Of a stretch of 64,000 bases of DNA, positions 13,901 through 27,900 are shown one piece after another (position 1 is the first letter of the stretch; the number at the start of each line of letters is the position of its first letter). The stretch lies in contig NC_060025.1 of the NCBI RefSeq assembly GCF_021134715.1, positions 682,001 to 746,000 on the forward strand. The letters run 5' to 3'. Source of the stretch: Daphnia pulex (lineage: Eukaryota > Arthropoda > Branchiopoda > Diplostraca > Daphniidae). The notes under the pieces are model-generated. The model was not told the DNA's origin and did no database searches. It saw only the letters and a program-made list of their open reading frames with translations. A program made the translations under genes and the position numbers.

Positions 13901-16900
13901 GAGCTCCCTGTCGATACATGGCAGTTTGATGCACAATGTAATCTTTTCCTTTTGTGCAAGTTTTACGCCTTAGCCAGCCATCATAACCAAAGGATGTGCA
14001 AGTTTTGCTTGCACTGGTTGACCTGTCATCATTAAAAACCTCAGGATCATTGTTCGGGTAATATTATTTTGGTTACTTTTATTCCTGTGGCTAGACATTT
14101 TAATGCTGCATTACCTGTACAAATGCAGTTTATTACATGGAAACCTTCAATTCTCTCATTTATTAACAATTAGGGTTTACCCAAGCTCTCATTTTCAACT
14201 TTTCCTGACTTGTAGTTTCTGTAAACATGTTTCTTCTTTTCGTAACCCATTTTTTATTTTTCATTTAGATAAAACAGCATCCCGTTCCACTGGAGAAACT
14301 ACCGAGGATGTCGATCGAGTTACAGATCTCTTCTTCCCCCTTTTCTTAAAATGTCCTCGTGTACGCCCATGTGAGTGTGGGTGTGTTCACGAGCACACCC
14401 TTTTCCTTTTCCCTCCTGGTGTAAGTCAACTCTTCAGCGGATGGATGGAGCAACTGTAAATGGATGCCTGGCCGTTTTTCCCAGGCTTAAAGGTAGGGCA
14501 AATTCATCTCTATTCTTCCTTTTTGATTATTTGGAGGCGTTTTATGACATTTGTACGGAGTACGATTATTACTGAGCTATGTGGTTTACTGGAACTATTT
14601 TTCTCTTGCCGTTTTTGTTTTTCCAGTAAGGGTTCATTATAATACTCAGTTGTCGAACGACTGCAGATCAGGCCCCGTTTTGTACAGTCTGTGGGTAAAC
14701 AATCAAATTTGAAAAGATTTTAATTTTAAACACTCCAAGCAAAGTGGAACTCGAACATTTTTCTGGTGAAGATGGGCCGGACGCCACACCGGCACCTCCT
14801 TGTCCCACAGTTACGAGTTCAATTTTATTCCCTCAGCATCTTTTTTCTTCTTCTTCTTGTCCGTTTTTTTATTTATGTCGTTTTTCTGATTAGGCGAACA
14901 AGTAGAAATTCATAAATTGTCGTTGGTTCCTTCTCGGCTGTTACAAGACTTTTGGGGCTGAGCTGTTGCACTTGTACATCATCAACACCACAACCTCCTA
15001 TTTCATAAAACGTGTGACATTGGAAAGGTTTGGTGGTGGTCCTCCTTTATATTCCAATGGTGCACGATGCATACGTTAATCTTGGACCAACGACCTCACT
15101 CGGCGATGGGCAGGTAGGGGTCCATCATTTACACCGTAGAAGCTGCTGCTGCTGTATAGATGGACCACGACTGGCTTTTCTATTTTTATTGTAAAGGAAC
15201 GAAAGAGTAAAGGCGAGAGTCGACACAGCAGTACCGTTTTTATTCCGCGGTGGATTCGTAGTTGCGTACATTTATGGGCGGGACCGCACTTTTCATCGGG
15301 AAATGTCACCAACAAATAGCGCACCTGTGACAGGTCGAGACTTTACGAGCAACCTCACAAAGTCTCTCGATTGCTGGTCTTTTTCCCTTCTCTCGTTCCT
15401 CTTGATTCTCTTCTCATCTTATACACAGCAGTTTCCTGTGGTTGATAAATAAAGTCAAAGTAGGAAGACGAAGGAGAAACTTTGATAACAAGACAAGTGG
15501 GTTTTTTCTCCAGTTTAGCCCCAGCAGCCCAGCAGTCCTTATTGGCCTTTGCAATGCGACACAGCCTCAGAGTAATATTGTAATAATATCTAATAAGGTT
15601 ACATCCATCCCAACTCCCCGACCACATCATTTCTTTTCTCATCTCTTATTCTTTCGTCCGACACTCTGTGCTGGCCTTTTTCTTTCTTGCACTTGCTCTC
15701 TTGTATTACTCGAGCGCGACGTAACTGTGTTTTATAGAGAAACTGCGTAACTTGTATTGATATGCGGAGGAAGGCGGGACAAGTTCGTGGGGTATACACG
15801 ACGCCTTATTCGTATTATTGTAACAGCCCCGGCTGCTGGCCCAGGAGATCCATAGCCGGATGATGACATCACGCGGTGGCCGTCCATAAAACTCTGAATT
15901 GCTTTATGAAAAAAAGAGACTGGCAGCGCAGTTGCGTTTACCAAAAATATGAGAAAGGAATAAGGGAAACAGGAGGGAATCCACAAAAAACGAGGGGAAA
16001 TAAAAAGCGCCGAGCGAAGAATACGATTAGACGTGGGCGCTCTCAACATCTAAGTGAGACAAGTTGCAATGCCATTCTCGTCGGGGGGTCGTAACTTGTA
16101 ATATTGGGATCACTTGACACTCGTGTCCTTGTGTGTGTTGGAACCAGAATAACCAGCAGGATGATGCAGACGGAAAAAGGGGGACCTTGTGTCACGCCCC
16201 AAAAGTGCAGGATCACTCTTTGCAATTGGATTGAAAGAAGGGAAAAAGGGAACTGTGTATAGACGTATTAGAAAGAAGGGAATCTATATTCTGTTATTGA
16301 CGTTTCGTTCTGCGCTAAAATTAATTTTTACATCCTGTCGATATTTTTCAGTTTTAGGCAAATAATTGTCATGCAAATGCACTCCCGCCCAATTTGCGAG
16401 ACTTTTACCATCGCGAGAACATCACAATTCAATCTGGCGTCGGCTTGTTTTATTTCTTGACATCCTTTGAGATCCAACAGTGGGCAAATGACAATTTTGT
16501 TAGTCGAAATCTTTGAATTCCCGCCTCCCTTTCTTTTGATTTCTTCATTTGTCCGCTTCCACTTGTCTTATGTACCGTCGTCTTTTGCCGTGTGTCATTC
16601 GTAATCCGTATTCCATAGTTCAGCCTACGATGTTCCTATTTCTTATTGATGTTTTGCGTGATGGCGAGATGTGGAAGATGGCGGCAGGAATGGCAATTAG
16701 CGACTCTTTGTCGGTGACGCAAAGCCGAGAAAGAACTGCAGGATTTTCAAAGGGAAAAAAGGAAAATGATGATGGCGGAAAGGGAAGGAAACAGCACACA
16801 CAATCTGAAGTCTTGCAACTTATTTTCTTCTTCCTGGAGACTGATCAAGTTTGTGTTGACTAATGAAATTTTTTCCGTTTAGAAATTTGTCAAGGGAGGG

Positions 16901-17516
16901 GGAAAACAGCAGCGCCTAGTTTTGGTACTAGAGGCGCATCAGCAGTTGGCTGGTTTGTATAGACAGACGTTAGCGACAGTTCGACTTCGTTACGGTGATT
17001 AGTCGACTGTCTGTGACGACATAATTTGTCATTTGATTTGTGTTTCGACTTCTTTTGCTGGAAACTCGAGAAAAACTTTGGTCCCGCGATGATTTTTTAA
17101 GACTAATAAAGTTGCGAGTCTGTTCCAGAATGGAAACAGTTAGGAGGTGCCTTTTGAATAATGTCCCGTGCCGCTTATTTTTATAGCGACTTTATTTTGT
17201 GACTATTTTCATTTGGCTTCCAATCGTCATGGCCCTTTAGCCGGTGTCCAGCGTCGCCTTCCAAATTTAGAATCAGCTTCCAGTTCCTTTTCTTGACTCG
17301 TCGAATGGAAAGTGAACAGACGGCGGAGGCCATTTTGCAGGATGGGGCAAACAGCGACGCAAGGATCCAGGGGTTTCATTATTCAGATTCATGAGGGCGG
17401 ACATCAGTTCTATCATTCAAATCCAATCACAGGGCGGATAAAAGGGAGAGCCGCTGACAATCGCCGTGGCATCAAACGCATCTAGCGCATACAACGCGCT
17501 TGTGTATATACTCCGA

Positions 17517-17550
17517 CTGTCTGTCTGTCTGTGTCTGTCTCTGTGACTAT
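17517..17550. repeat. (CTGT)n-type simple repeat
   Basis: Imperfect CTGT/CTGTGT units on the plus strand. No gene context is visible. Confidence 0.6.
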
Positions 17551-19270
17551 GTCTAAGAGTGCAACATTATACAGAGGATCTAGGCCGCCCCAGACACAGT
17601 CCTCAATGCTTTGAATGCAAAGGTAGCAAGTACATAACGAAGACTGACGGAGGGAGGTCCCTCAGACTATCCCTGCGGCCCCTCTAGTCCAATACCAACA
17701 AATAAAATTCAAAAGGCAAAAGGAGAAGAAAATACAAATAAAATGAAAAAAAGGAGGTGAAATGGAACTTCTTTGTGTCGGAATCCAATCTGCATAGTGA
17801 AAAGGCGTATGGGCTATAGACTATCTCCTCTTTTTCATTGATTCGTTCTTGTTATTCCGTACCTTTCTGTTCCCAGATTGAATAGCCTCAAGTAAAGGTA
17901 AGCCTTTACACGGCAAAGAGTAAAGACTGATCACACAGGCCCGTCGTGTATCCCCAATTTGAACTGGCAGCGCTGCTTTAATCTGGACAAAACGTTGTCT
18001 GTTTACTTTGATAAAAATACGTCGCTCCTCTCCAATCTATTTGTACATCGCAGAATGTTAGGCAAAGAATCAAAAGACCAACAGCAAGAAAATAGAGACT
18101 CGATCCAGCGTAAGGTATAGCCGCCGTGTGCCATAGTCAAATCGGAACTGTGGGAGGGACGTAGGTGAGTGAATCCGAAGGGATCCTGTACAGCAGAAGA
18201 GAATAATGTGGAGAGTTTCAATAGATTTGACATGAAAAGCCCAGACAGAAAAACATTTCCTTCTTATTCAACGTAAAGTCTGAAAAGACATTGGCCGAGC
18301 TTCTTCCTCTCTCTCTTTATTTAATACATGCACTAGTCTCAACTGAAAGAATAAAGAAAGATGGAGAAAATCTCTCTACCCAACTTGACTGAAAAGTAGC
18401 CCCCCTCACAAGCATCTCCCAGTACCTATTTACCATATAGCCAAAGGAGGACTTGCAGCCAACAAGAAGCCCATCGCCAGGCCACACACAAAAATCGCCG
18501 GGTGTATTACAGGACGTCAGAGATGCAAACTGGGTCTTTGAGAATGGGAAAGTAGCTCTAGTGTTGTATTATACCGCGCGTCTAGCTTCTGTTTGTGTAT
18601 ACAAACAAGACGGTTGGCTGCCGCTGCTGTTTGGGCGGCGGCGGCCCTCTGGAGATTGAGAAGGAACAGCAGCAGCACTCTCTCAATTCGCGTAATAATA
18701 CGGCCGTAGTGCCGCTGGATGCTTTCTGTGTTTGGGCCGAATTTGGACGGGTCACGCCTTACAACTCGTTGTGCATCTTGAAACAGACCGACTTGGTGCT
18801 TCGCATAATAACGTCCATGTAAAAATACCTACGACTATCCCCAGCACAGGGCTCTTGTGTATCAGAGACAGAGATTAGAATAGATGTGCGCCGTAAAAGA
18901 GAGACACTTTGGAAGTAGACAAACGAATTTGCATAGAATAAAGAGAATTTCAAATAGCCCATCCAAAAAAGCAAAGGCAAATAAAGGAAACATCAGACCC
19001 AGGGAGTATAAAGCCAGCAGCCGAGAATATGTATAACCGTCGCATGCAGGGTCGATATCCATTTTTTATGACATCCTGGTGGGAATAAAAAGAGAAAAAA
19101 ATGGGGATAAAAGATAGAAAACAACAACCACAATCAAGTGGAGAATAGACCTACACTACTGCATTACATAAGCCACACAGCCCTATTGATATTTTTTTTT
19201 CTTCATAGGAAGCCGTGTGTATTTATATAATGTATAATCGACGTAAAAGAAACCATGAGTAATGTGTAAC

Positions 19271-19287
19271 TGGGGGGGGGGGGGGGA
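19271..19287. repeat. Poly(G) tract
   Basis: An uninterrupted run of at least 14 G on the plus strand. Such runs are prone to sequencing length errors. Confidence 0.7.
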
Positions 19288-21793
19288 CTGGGCTACCAGG
19301 ACACGTGAGTTCCATAATTTGTATGTGGTAGTCTATGCCAGGAATTACATACGTTCACTGTAGTACATGGCCCAGTAGTTGGATTCGACAATACTTGCGA
19401 ATTATGACGACAATAAGGCAGTGATTCAAGAATCAAGACAGAAGCGGCAAACCTCGTTACTTGGCCTTTGAACGTTTCCCTCCTCATTCCCATCCGCGTA
19501 TCGCTGCATGCACAAACACAAACGCCGCCTCCCCCCCCACCTGCTTTTGTTCAGCCACCCTCCGTTTATTATACCCTACATATTTCGTAATAATCTTTTC
19601 TCCCATATTCTTCCTCTCAATAGCTCCGCTTCTTCCTCCTCCCTCTACAACCACCCCCCACCCATCCTTAATGCCCTCCCCCAAAATGAGATAATAAACA
19701 GAATAATGCAGAGTCTATTATCTGCAAGGATGAGAAAGAAATGGAGCGCAAACTCCCCAGCCATTCCGCAGTCGTTTCCCAATTGATGTGTTTATCTTGG
19801 TCTAAAAAACGCAGCGCTTGATTACGAGGACTTTGGGTCCAACCGTTTGCGGTCGTTTACCAGTGACCAAATTGCCAACACACAAGTTCCATCACGTCCT
19901 TTTCTTAAATTTTCCTGTTGATTTTATTTGACTTGCGCTTGTTTGTTGGTTGAATCAATTAGGTCCTTATTGTCCACCACCACTTGTTCTTCGGTAAAAT
20001 CAATCTAATCACTTTAAACATTTTTTAAAAAGACAATAAAAAATGTAGACATTAAACAGAAGCTTTTAAATGTTTTTGTTTGATTGAAATTTAAAAGTTC
20101 CTGACTGTTGTTCCGCTAAAGAGCTCCGAATGTGAACAAACAAGACAGTATGTAACAAAAACAGGAGCGTCGATGGCTACGGTTGCCAGGGTCTCGGTGC
20201 GAGTTTAAGAGGCTTACGTCAATACGTGTGCTGTTCCTCCGTAAGGTATAGGAAGAAAGAGACGTGAATATCGGTGGAAGAGAATAGAAAAGGAGCAATC
20301 CTATCAAAAAGGAGAGAAACAAGCGACAGAAGGAGCACAGAGAGGCCGTCCATTTTGTATGGGAAGAAACCGATAAGAATCTCTTTTCTCTTGTCCCGTT
20401 TAGTTGCCCGCAATCATCAGAATAGTTCCAGCAGCCGCTCTTCTTCTTCTTCTTTTCTTTTTCTTTTCTGATGTCCCACTATGTTGTATGTACATATCGG
20501 CAAGTCGATGGCTGCGCAACCCCCTCGCCCCGTCGTAATGATCCCCTCCTCGTCCTTGTTTGTATCGGGGCTGCACCGTCTCTCTCCGCCAGCCGATGAA
20601 AAGCTCACGGGTCCACTTGAGAGTGACAAAAGACTGCAGCTGTCATCAGAATTGCAGTGGCGTATAACGTCGGGTCTGTGCGGGGGGGAAAAGTAAAAAA
20701 GACGACCAGGAGGAGAGAACAAGTGAATCTTCTCGAGTATTTTTCGTACAGGGAGAGAAATAGAGAGAGGGAAACAGAGAACGGGGCTCGTACAAAAGAA
20801 CAAGAGTAACACTCGAAGAGTTGGCATAACATTGATCTGCGCATTGGACGTCGAGGAGAGAGGATGACGTACAACAAATGCGAGGAAACACTGTGCAGTT
20901 GCCTGGTTGATATATTTGGGTGAACCGATGTAATAATTAGCTTGATTAATCCGCAAGCACAACCGACACCCGACCCGCTTTTTCCGTGTCGGTACACAAT
21001 GCCCACGCCGTTCACTCTGCGTTGTCGTCGTCACATCTATCCATAGTTTTGACAATGACAAATATCATGGCGCTGACTATCGACTTGTTTTATTTTTAAA
21101 AGGGAAAAGAACAGAGTCATTTCCTCCATAGATACGGGCATTCGATTGAGACATTTTGATGCTGGGAATGATCGTCACTTGATGGCCGCTCTTTTGCACA
21201 TGTACAATGGAAACTCTGAAGCAAAGAAGAATTCGAAAAGGGAAAAAGTAAAGAATAGGCGACAAGGAAATGATGACATTTTGTAACAACCGACAGAGCG
21301 AAAGGTCATGATTAGGTAGGATGACTGGGCGCTTTTGGCACAAGTGGGAAAACGCGTATAGTACCAGCACGTTAGGAGAAACTGAACAAGGAAGGAAAAA
21401 AAAATCTTTTACATTTGTTGCTGATGTGCGATCGCCAGCAGGAGCATCTATACGGTTGTAAATAGACACAATAGTTGCGACTATAACAAAACCAGCGGAG
21501 GTGTAAGTCTATTCTGCTTTAGATTTTCAAATAACTTATTCCCAACTTTTCCTCTTTTTTTTTCTTCTTTTGATTCCATCGCCGTGTGTCATTATTTTAG
21601 TTGTATACATAACACAGCAGCAGACATGGGGGCAGCAACCCTTCATTCATTCACCGGAGCGGCATCGTCGTCCGACATATAACGCGCCCATCATTTATCA
21701 TCTTTTTTCCCCCGTAAAAATGTGTAAAAGTTCACAACGAAAAAGAGCGCTCCTATTGTGCAACTCTCCTTCCTCTCACCGATTCACCATAGT

Positions 21794-21925
21794 TCATCGC
21801 TTGTGTGGCTGCTGCTGCTGCTGTTGTTGATGATGCGACCAGTCCTGCCGTGAAGCTGCAGCACCAAAAAGGAGACACAGCACAAGAGGCACAAGAGTTT
21901 TTATGCGCATTTTTGGGGCGGCCAT
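21794..21925 (-). CDS. Candidate small secreted peptide with poly-Gln tail (43 aa)
   Basis: I do not recognise this protein. On the minus strand an ATG in a good arthropod context (CAACAATGG) opens a 43-codon frame. It begins with a short basic segment (MAAPKMRIK), continues with a hydrophobic core (LVPLVLCLLFG) and ends with an AAAS-type signal peptidase site near residues 22-25. The remaining mature part is about 18 residues: RQDWSHH, seven Gln, then PHKR and TGA. The Gln run is a CAG/CAA repeat, so its length may vary. A donor-like GTGAGA lies about 20 bases past the stop. A repeat-length change not divisible by three would open a frame that runs to that donor. It could therefore be a true micro-ORF, the first exon of a longer gene whose allele here is shifted, or chance. 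Only the signal peptide is reasonably clear. Confidence 0.35.
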   Translation of the reverse strand: MAAPKMRIKTLVPLVLCLLFGAAASRQDWSHHQQQQQQQPHKR

Positions 21926-24900
21926 TGTTGTTTGTTGGGTTGTAACATAAAAACTGCTGCCGCGGGAGTTTTGTGTGTGTCTGCCCGGCCGAAGAAAAGA
22001 GGTGGCAAAGAAAGGGAGAAAAGTCATTGCTTGATGGCCGAAATGCTTTTGTCATTGGCTCCGACTCCAAGTGGTACCTCCCCCCCCCCCCACAAAAAAA
22101 CATAACAACAAAGAAAAGGTGTATAAGAGTTGGTTCACGACGTGAGGATTTCATTTTGTTTGATTTCCCTTCTTTTCTTGTTGTATAAATTCTTTCCCGT
22201 CCGAGGTGTAACCGATAGCTAATTTGATTTTCCACGCCGGCAAAGTCGCCCACAGACACACAACGGCATATCGCCCGTTTCTTTCAAGGTTGTCGTCCGT
22301 CTCCGTGCGTCTGGCTCTTGCATCTCTGTGTGTTGCCCGCTGGATTGGCTACACGAGTGTATTTATGTTTCTCGACTCTTTTTCACAGGCGCATTGTCGC
22401 CAACGCCTCCGAATAAGAACGTCAGTTAAAAGGGGCCCCTTGTTGGCTTGTTTTTTTCTTCTTTTTCTTCCAACACATTAGATTCTTTTGAATGCGCGTA
22501 TTTATTTTATTTTTCGAAATTCCTTTTTGTGCCACTTCTTCCACTGCTGTTGTCCGGGTTCGTCTGACTGCTGTGGCAAACGCCTCGTATTTCATATCTT
22601 CTTGCGTCGTTGGGCGGCCATATTCTTCTTCCCTTTTCTCTGCTGAATCTTATATTCTTGGGAGAATGGAGGCAGCAGCCTGCACGGTTGTCAGTCCAAC
22701 ATTTTGTCCTTTACGGGACAATAACTACCGGGGGGTTTCGTCGCTTGATAGATCTTGCGTCTCCTTTCTTCTCTTCTCTTCTCTGCTGCGTCTTTTCCAT
22801 ATATTTCCAGGCTCTTTTGACTCTAGTCTCTGATTTTTCTTTTTTTATTCAAACAATTTTCTTGGCGCAGTTACACTTGATTCCGACATGCACCTCACAC
22901 TCGACACTACAAACTTATTCGGTTGGATGTATTACGACGGAATTATTAAAGTGAATCCGTACGGTCAGAAAGAGATGCGAGAAAATGGGGTGATGGGAGA
23001 AGGTGAGAAAGGGGACGATCGGGTCATTCCTCAAACTCGGCGGTGACAACTGTAAACACCTTCAATCGCTCTGCCTAGTGATCCTTATTTGCTTCATCCT
23101 GTGCTGCAAGTGTGGCCCTTTCTATCTTCCATTTCCTCTTTTTTCAGTCGCCTTTTTGTTCGCACCGAAAAATAGCCAAAGAAAAGAAGACGAGAAAAAC
23201 ATCCCCGTCGTACATGCGCCAGATTGAGAAAAACCAAACCGAGTGAAAGCCTCTGCATTTTACCTAGTCATCCGTGATGGTACAAACTTGTAAGAACTTG
23301 CAGACGGCCAGATTTAAACCTAATTAAGGGTGAACACAAAGTTGCGCTGGATGCGGTTGTGTGTACGTAACTATAAGGACATTTTTCTTTTTGCCGTCCA
23401 AGTCCATGAACCAAAAACAAGTCGCATTGAACGTTGTTGAATTTCAGATGAGAAAATTTCATTCGTTTTCTATGCAAATCGCTGAAACCCCAACGAAATA
23501 AAACCTCCTTCTAAATCCACCCACCCCTATGGGGGAATAAAGGTAGGCTGACATTGATGACTCCCAATCAAATTCTTCCGGCCAACAGGGCAGGCCCTTT
23601 CTCGTCGTCCTCTCTTCTTTTGATGATCAAATATAAACGACATATTTATTTTTCCTTGTCCAATGTCGATGCCACTCGAGTCCGACATTGGCGGCCTTGT
23701 GACTGAAGAGACGACGACTCTATTCGCCCGGCTGGATGCAAAATCAAACGCAACAACCAACAAATGAAATGTCCCCGCTCAGGGAGTCGACGATGGGCCC
23801 TGAAAGAATTTTCTTCGTTTTCCTTCAACAAAAAAAATATTTTTCTAAAAATATCAAAGAAAAAAAATACACAACTCGAAAGATGAGCCACTCTCAATAA
23901 ATAAGCCATTTTTGGCTTTTTTATATTTGCCTCCTCTCCTGAGGGTTCGCTACTTTGGCTCCCACTCCCACTCTCAGCGTTATGGTCGCTGAGCCAAAGA
24001 CTCGCCTGTTGGGTCCGTGGAATGACAAGAGTTATACGGAGAGCAATTCTTATATCTTTTATGTAATAGAACCTGAGAAAGCGCCAGCGACAAATCGCTC
24101 AGCTCCCATTAAAGCGCCGCGCCGATAGAGCAACGTACCCCACCGTTAATTTATGCGCTTTATCTTTAATAATGTATAGCCTAGCGCCTGTGTAGCGGCT
24201 GGATACATTTACATCATCCAGCAGAAGCCGCAGCGACTGTCGTTTATTTGCGCCTTTGAGTCGCAGCGCCGAGGATTGTGAACAAATGGCGCAGCGATCC
24301 CCGGCAATTCTGAAATTTGTGTCGACGACTGAAAGAATAAGAGTCCAGTAGGCAATCTGTGATGTTTCAAAGTTATTTTTTCTTTCAAGAGGATTAGAGA
24401 AAAGGATCGGTGAATCACTACCGCGGCTGCTGCTGTTATTCCCCGTCTATTTACATCCTACGCTGGCCCTATAGGGTCGCAGCGCAGCGCACTTTATTGT
24501 GTCTAGTCTTCACCTTGTTCATGACAAATGTGACCAGATGAAGAAGACGAGAGGGGGTGAGCAAACAAAGCGTCGATTTATTTGGTTGTTTTTTCTCCCC
24601 CCTCGCTTCTCTTTTGGACTTATTTTTCCTCTGCGTCCCTGTCCTCTTCAAAAATTGATAGAGAAACGCGCTTAAGTGTACACCGTACACCAGACTATTT
24701 TTATGAAATAAGTACATTATTGTTGAGACTTGCATTTCTGTATGCAGAGTAGTTTGATACACAGCTCACTCCCCTCTTCTCCCTCTTTGCGTGGTTTTTT
24801 TTTGTCCGTCTGTTTTGTTCGAGGACTCCCGTCCCATCTCTTCAGCAGTCGATGTCTCTGACACAATGGCATATGAACCTATTGTCAACCTTTGCCGTGC

Positions 24901-27900
24901 ACCCCAACCAAATTTTGTATACAACGATGCTGTTCCAGCCCTTCTATTTTCCCTTGTACACTTAAAAGACCTAATACCCATATGGGTCCCCAGGGGTTGA
25001 TACTGTCGCTGATGTGCAACACAAATAGGAGGGAGTAGTGTACATTTTTTTTTATTAGCGAAATATAGAAGAGATGCATGAGAGTTGGACCTTCGTGCTC
25101 ATACAATCAATGACAATTGACAGTTGGTGTAACATTTACGAATGAAAATTGACTCGTTGAGATTTGATGGGAACTGTAGTGAAATCCCTTTTCTTTCCCT
25201 TCAATTTCTGTGTCTGCCATCTTCCGTTTATTTATCATCCTCCAACATTTTTCTTTCCTGCACCTCATTCAAAAGATTGTCGAGGGTGAAAAAGGGTTAG
25301 ACCGTAGCGACACGGTATAGTTTCCATTCCTCGAATCGTCGTAAAGGCCTGAAATGAATATTTTTAAAAATGAATTCCTTCTTCAACATTTTCAAATCAA
25401 ATATCCCCATCGAGTGTAAATTAGTTTCGTAATAGACATGAAATGAAAGGCGACAACCCAAAGGGGTGACGAGATTTTGATACAAGTGGAGCCAATTGTT
25501 GTAGAGTCAAAAATTGTAGATGCTGTAGCCCAAAAGTCGAGCGAAGGGTTCGGCACCTATTGCATCGATTGCGCCAAAGGGTTGCCAGGGAGCCGTTATT
25601 CGTATATTCCCGTTATGTGCGTGTACAATAACTGAGTTATCAAGTTGTTAATTCTCCGGTTGCACTTCCGACTCATTTCCGGATGAAAAGGAAACAATCC
25701 AACAAGAGAGAAGATGCGAACATTAGTCAGCCTCAGCTACAATATGGCAAAAGTGGTGTTGATTGTAGACCAGAACGAATAACCCTCTTCTCTCCTATCG
25801 CCTCCCTGTTATACTTGTTGGATGAGAATATGAGACGAGATGGCGTTTCTCCCTGACGACGAAGCATCTGCTACTCGAGGGGTTGAAGCTTATTCATCAT
25901 CGAGTAATAGCTCCCGAGTATATTATTGTGATGTCGATGGGAGGACCTTGTTGGACTGCCGGGCCTTAATCGGATTGTTGTCGCAGGCGCGAACAGTGCA
26001 TATGACAACCGTGCTTTGCATCAATCGGCAAAAAGAAACTCATCAACAGACTCTTGTTCCAAATGGCTATTGTCATTTCTTTTTAAGTATAGTACATCTA
26101 AGCGATCGAATGTATGAACGAATTTCCCTTGGGCATCATTTCCCTCTTAAAAATCCGAATCTCCTTGGTTTCAAATTCGAAATGCAGTTTTTAAAAGAAA
26201 TATTTTTCAATATTATGCAGCGAGTGAAAGCGCAACTGCTGTCTGTGATGTTGATTCTCATTTTTTTTTCATTTCTGGTTTCACTATCGAGTTCGTAAAT
26301 CGTCTTGCGCTCCTCTATGCGACAGCCACAGCCAGTATATAAGTATAGTCTATAATAAGCTCCGGGCCAGACAGACGAGTGGTGTACCAACAGCTGTGGA
26401 CTGAAACAAAAGCGGGATTTATCCTTATTAGACGTTCTTACAAGGAGATGGCCACAGCAGCAGTCTGAATCTGCAATAGCGAACCTTTGAATCAAAACGG
26501 ACGATTGCACTGATGGGAAGACGTCCAATCTTCTCTTGTCGTTCTTAAATGCTACGCGGCGTCGCCTTATTTGTGAATCTACAACCTGAGACTATGCGCG
26601 CATAATAACGGGATTTCGAGTGGAGATAGCGACGCGACAGCTTTTCCTGTTATTGACGGGAGAGGTTGGCAAAGCTTTGCGTATTGTGCCGATGCTGCCT
26701 AATTCGCCCGTGTGATAAAGGATTGAATCTGTTTCAAAATTATTCGAGCGGATTCTTAATAAGCTGTTGATAAAGCCCCAATGAGGGGACGCCCTGTCTA
26801 TTGCTGTGGACCGTAATAAGCTTGATGTACTCGTTGAGATGCTGAGCAGCGAGCACTGCTTAGTGGCATGAATCGGTGTGTTACGTCACTAATATTACAT
26901 CGGGTTACATGGTCGGTGGAATCGGTAAAAACAACTAGCGCGAAGGAAAGCAAATGACACTGTAACTACACAGAGATTCTCTCTCTACTATTCTGTGTTA
27001 TTACTAGCAATGGTATACACAACTGCAAATGTAAATGTCGTTTCAGTCGTCGTCTTTCGCGTATGAACAAGGTGAACTTTACAAGAAGCGCAGCAGTTTT
27101 GTGTATATAGAGATGTTAGACGTAGATATAGATATAGATATGCAACTAAGAGCATCGCATATCAAGAAAGGAAAGAGACAAAGAGAGTTGGTCTGAATCA
27201 TTCCCTACAGTGTCGGTAGCAGAGAAAGAGACTGTGAGAGTTCCATCGGGGAGGATTAATGCACGGGACAAAAACCGTACCGTATACAGCGAGAAACAAG
27301 AGAGCTGGACTTGGAAGAGTAGAGGGTGGATGTTGTGGTGGCAAGACGAGGGGTTTGCATGACGAGTTGTACTACAAGTTTGCACGGCAAATGGACTATG
27401 TCTGTGTTTATGCCGTTTGTAATCTGAGGACTACAAGAGTAATACACACTAGGTCCAACTATTATATACAAGAAGGGAAGGCTGAAATCCGGCCTATTGT
27501 CAGGTTCTCCAGGCTGGGCTCCATCTGTCGCTGGACCCTGTCCTATTCTTCTTACCATATTCCGGCGTATTAGATGGAACAAAACATCTCGTCATCAAAC
27601 AATCTCACATCTCGTCATCCAATCGATTCTTTTCACACAATGTGTTTTCCAGCTATTGATAGGCCATTGTAGAAACCGATGCATAGGCAGCGGTAAAACT
27701 AGAATCTGTTGAACATTTTTGAGTTCCTATTTCGACAAACGAGTTTTTATTTTTCAACTTTCAAGTGAGCGCTAGATAAATTCGGCGATTATTCTCTTTC
27801 GCTGTTACATCTCTGGATTTTCTTACGGTACTACTCTGTTTTATCTGGATTAAATTATTTTGAATATTTCCCTGGTGATTTTCAATGTTGCAGTGTCATC

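Larger units (their letters stand above)
1..21793. other. Gene-poor region, no supportable gene
   Basis: I found no convincing exon here on either strand. Open frames are short, many begin only at non-ATG codons, and none shows a domain I recognise. The DNA is rich in C/T tracts, A-rich counterparts and CAG/CTG runs (for example near 7,963-7,980). Simple repeats include a CT run at 2,816-2,832, G-rich tracts at 5,191-5,210 and 19,271-19,287, and a CTGT run near 17,517-17,550. TATA-like words occur (GGCTATAAATAG near 6,439; TATATAAAT near 5,802), but no coding exon could be tied to them. The region may be intergenic or part of a very long intron; short exons without a start codon could have been missed. 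Confidence 0.5.

Noticed and set aside
20417..21061. 214-codon minus-strand frame
   Set aside because: It starts at TTG. The amino acid pattern is low-complexity Ser/Leu/Pro from pyrimidine tracts, with no plausible splice or promoter context.
21753..22259. 168-codon minus-strand frame overlapping the signal-peptide ORF
   Set aside because: It starts at GTG. The overlapping frame with ATG and a signal peptide explains the region better.
25840..26298. 152-codon ATG frame
   Set aside because: No domain, signal peptide or conserved pattern. Chance open frames of this length are expected in 64 kb.
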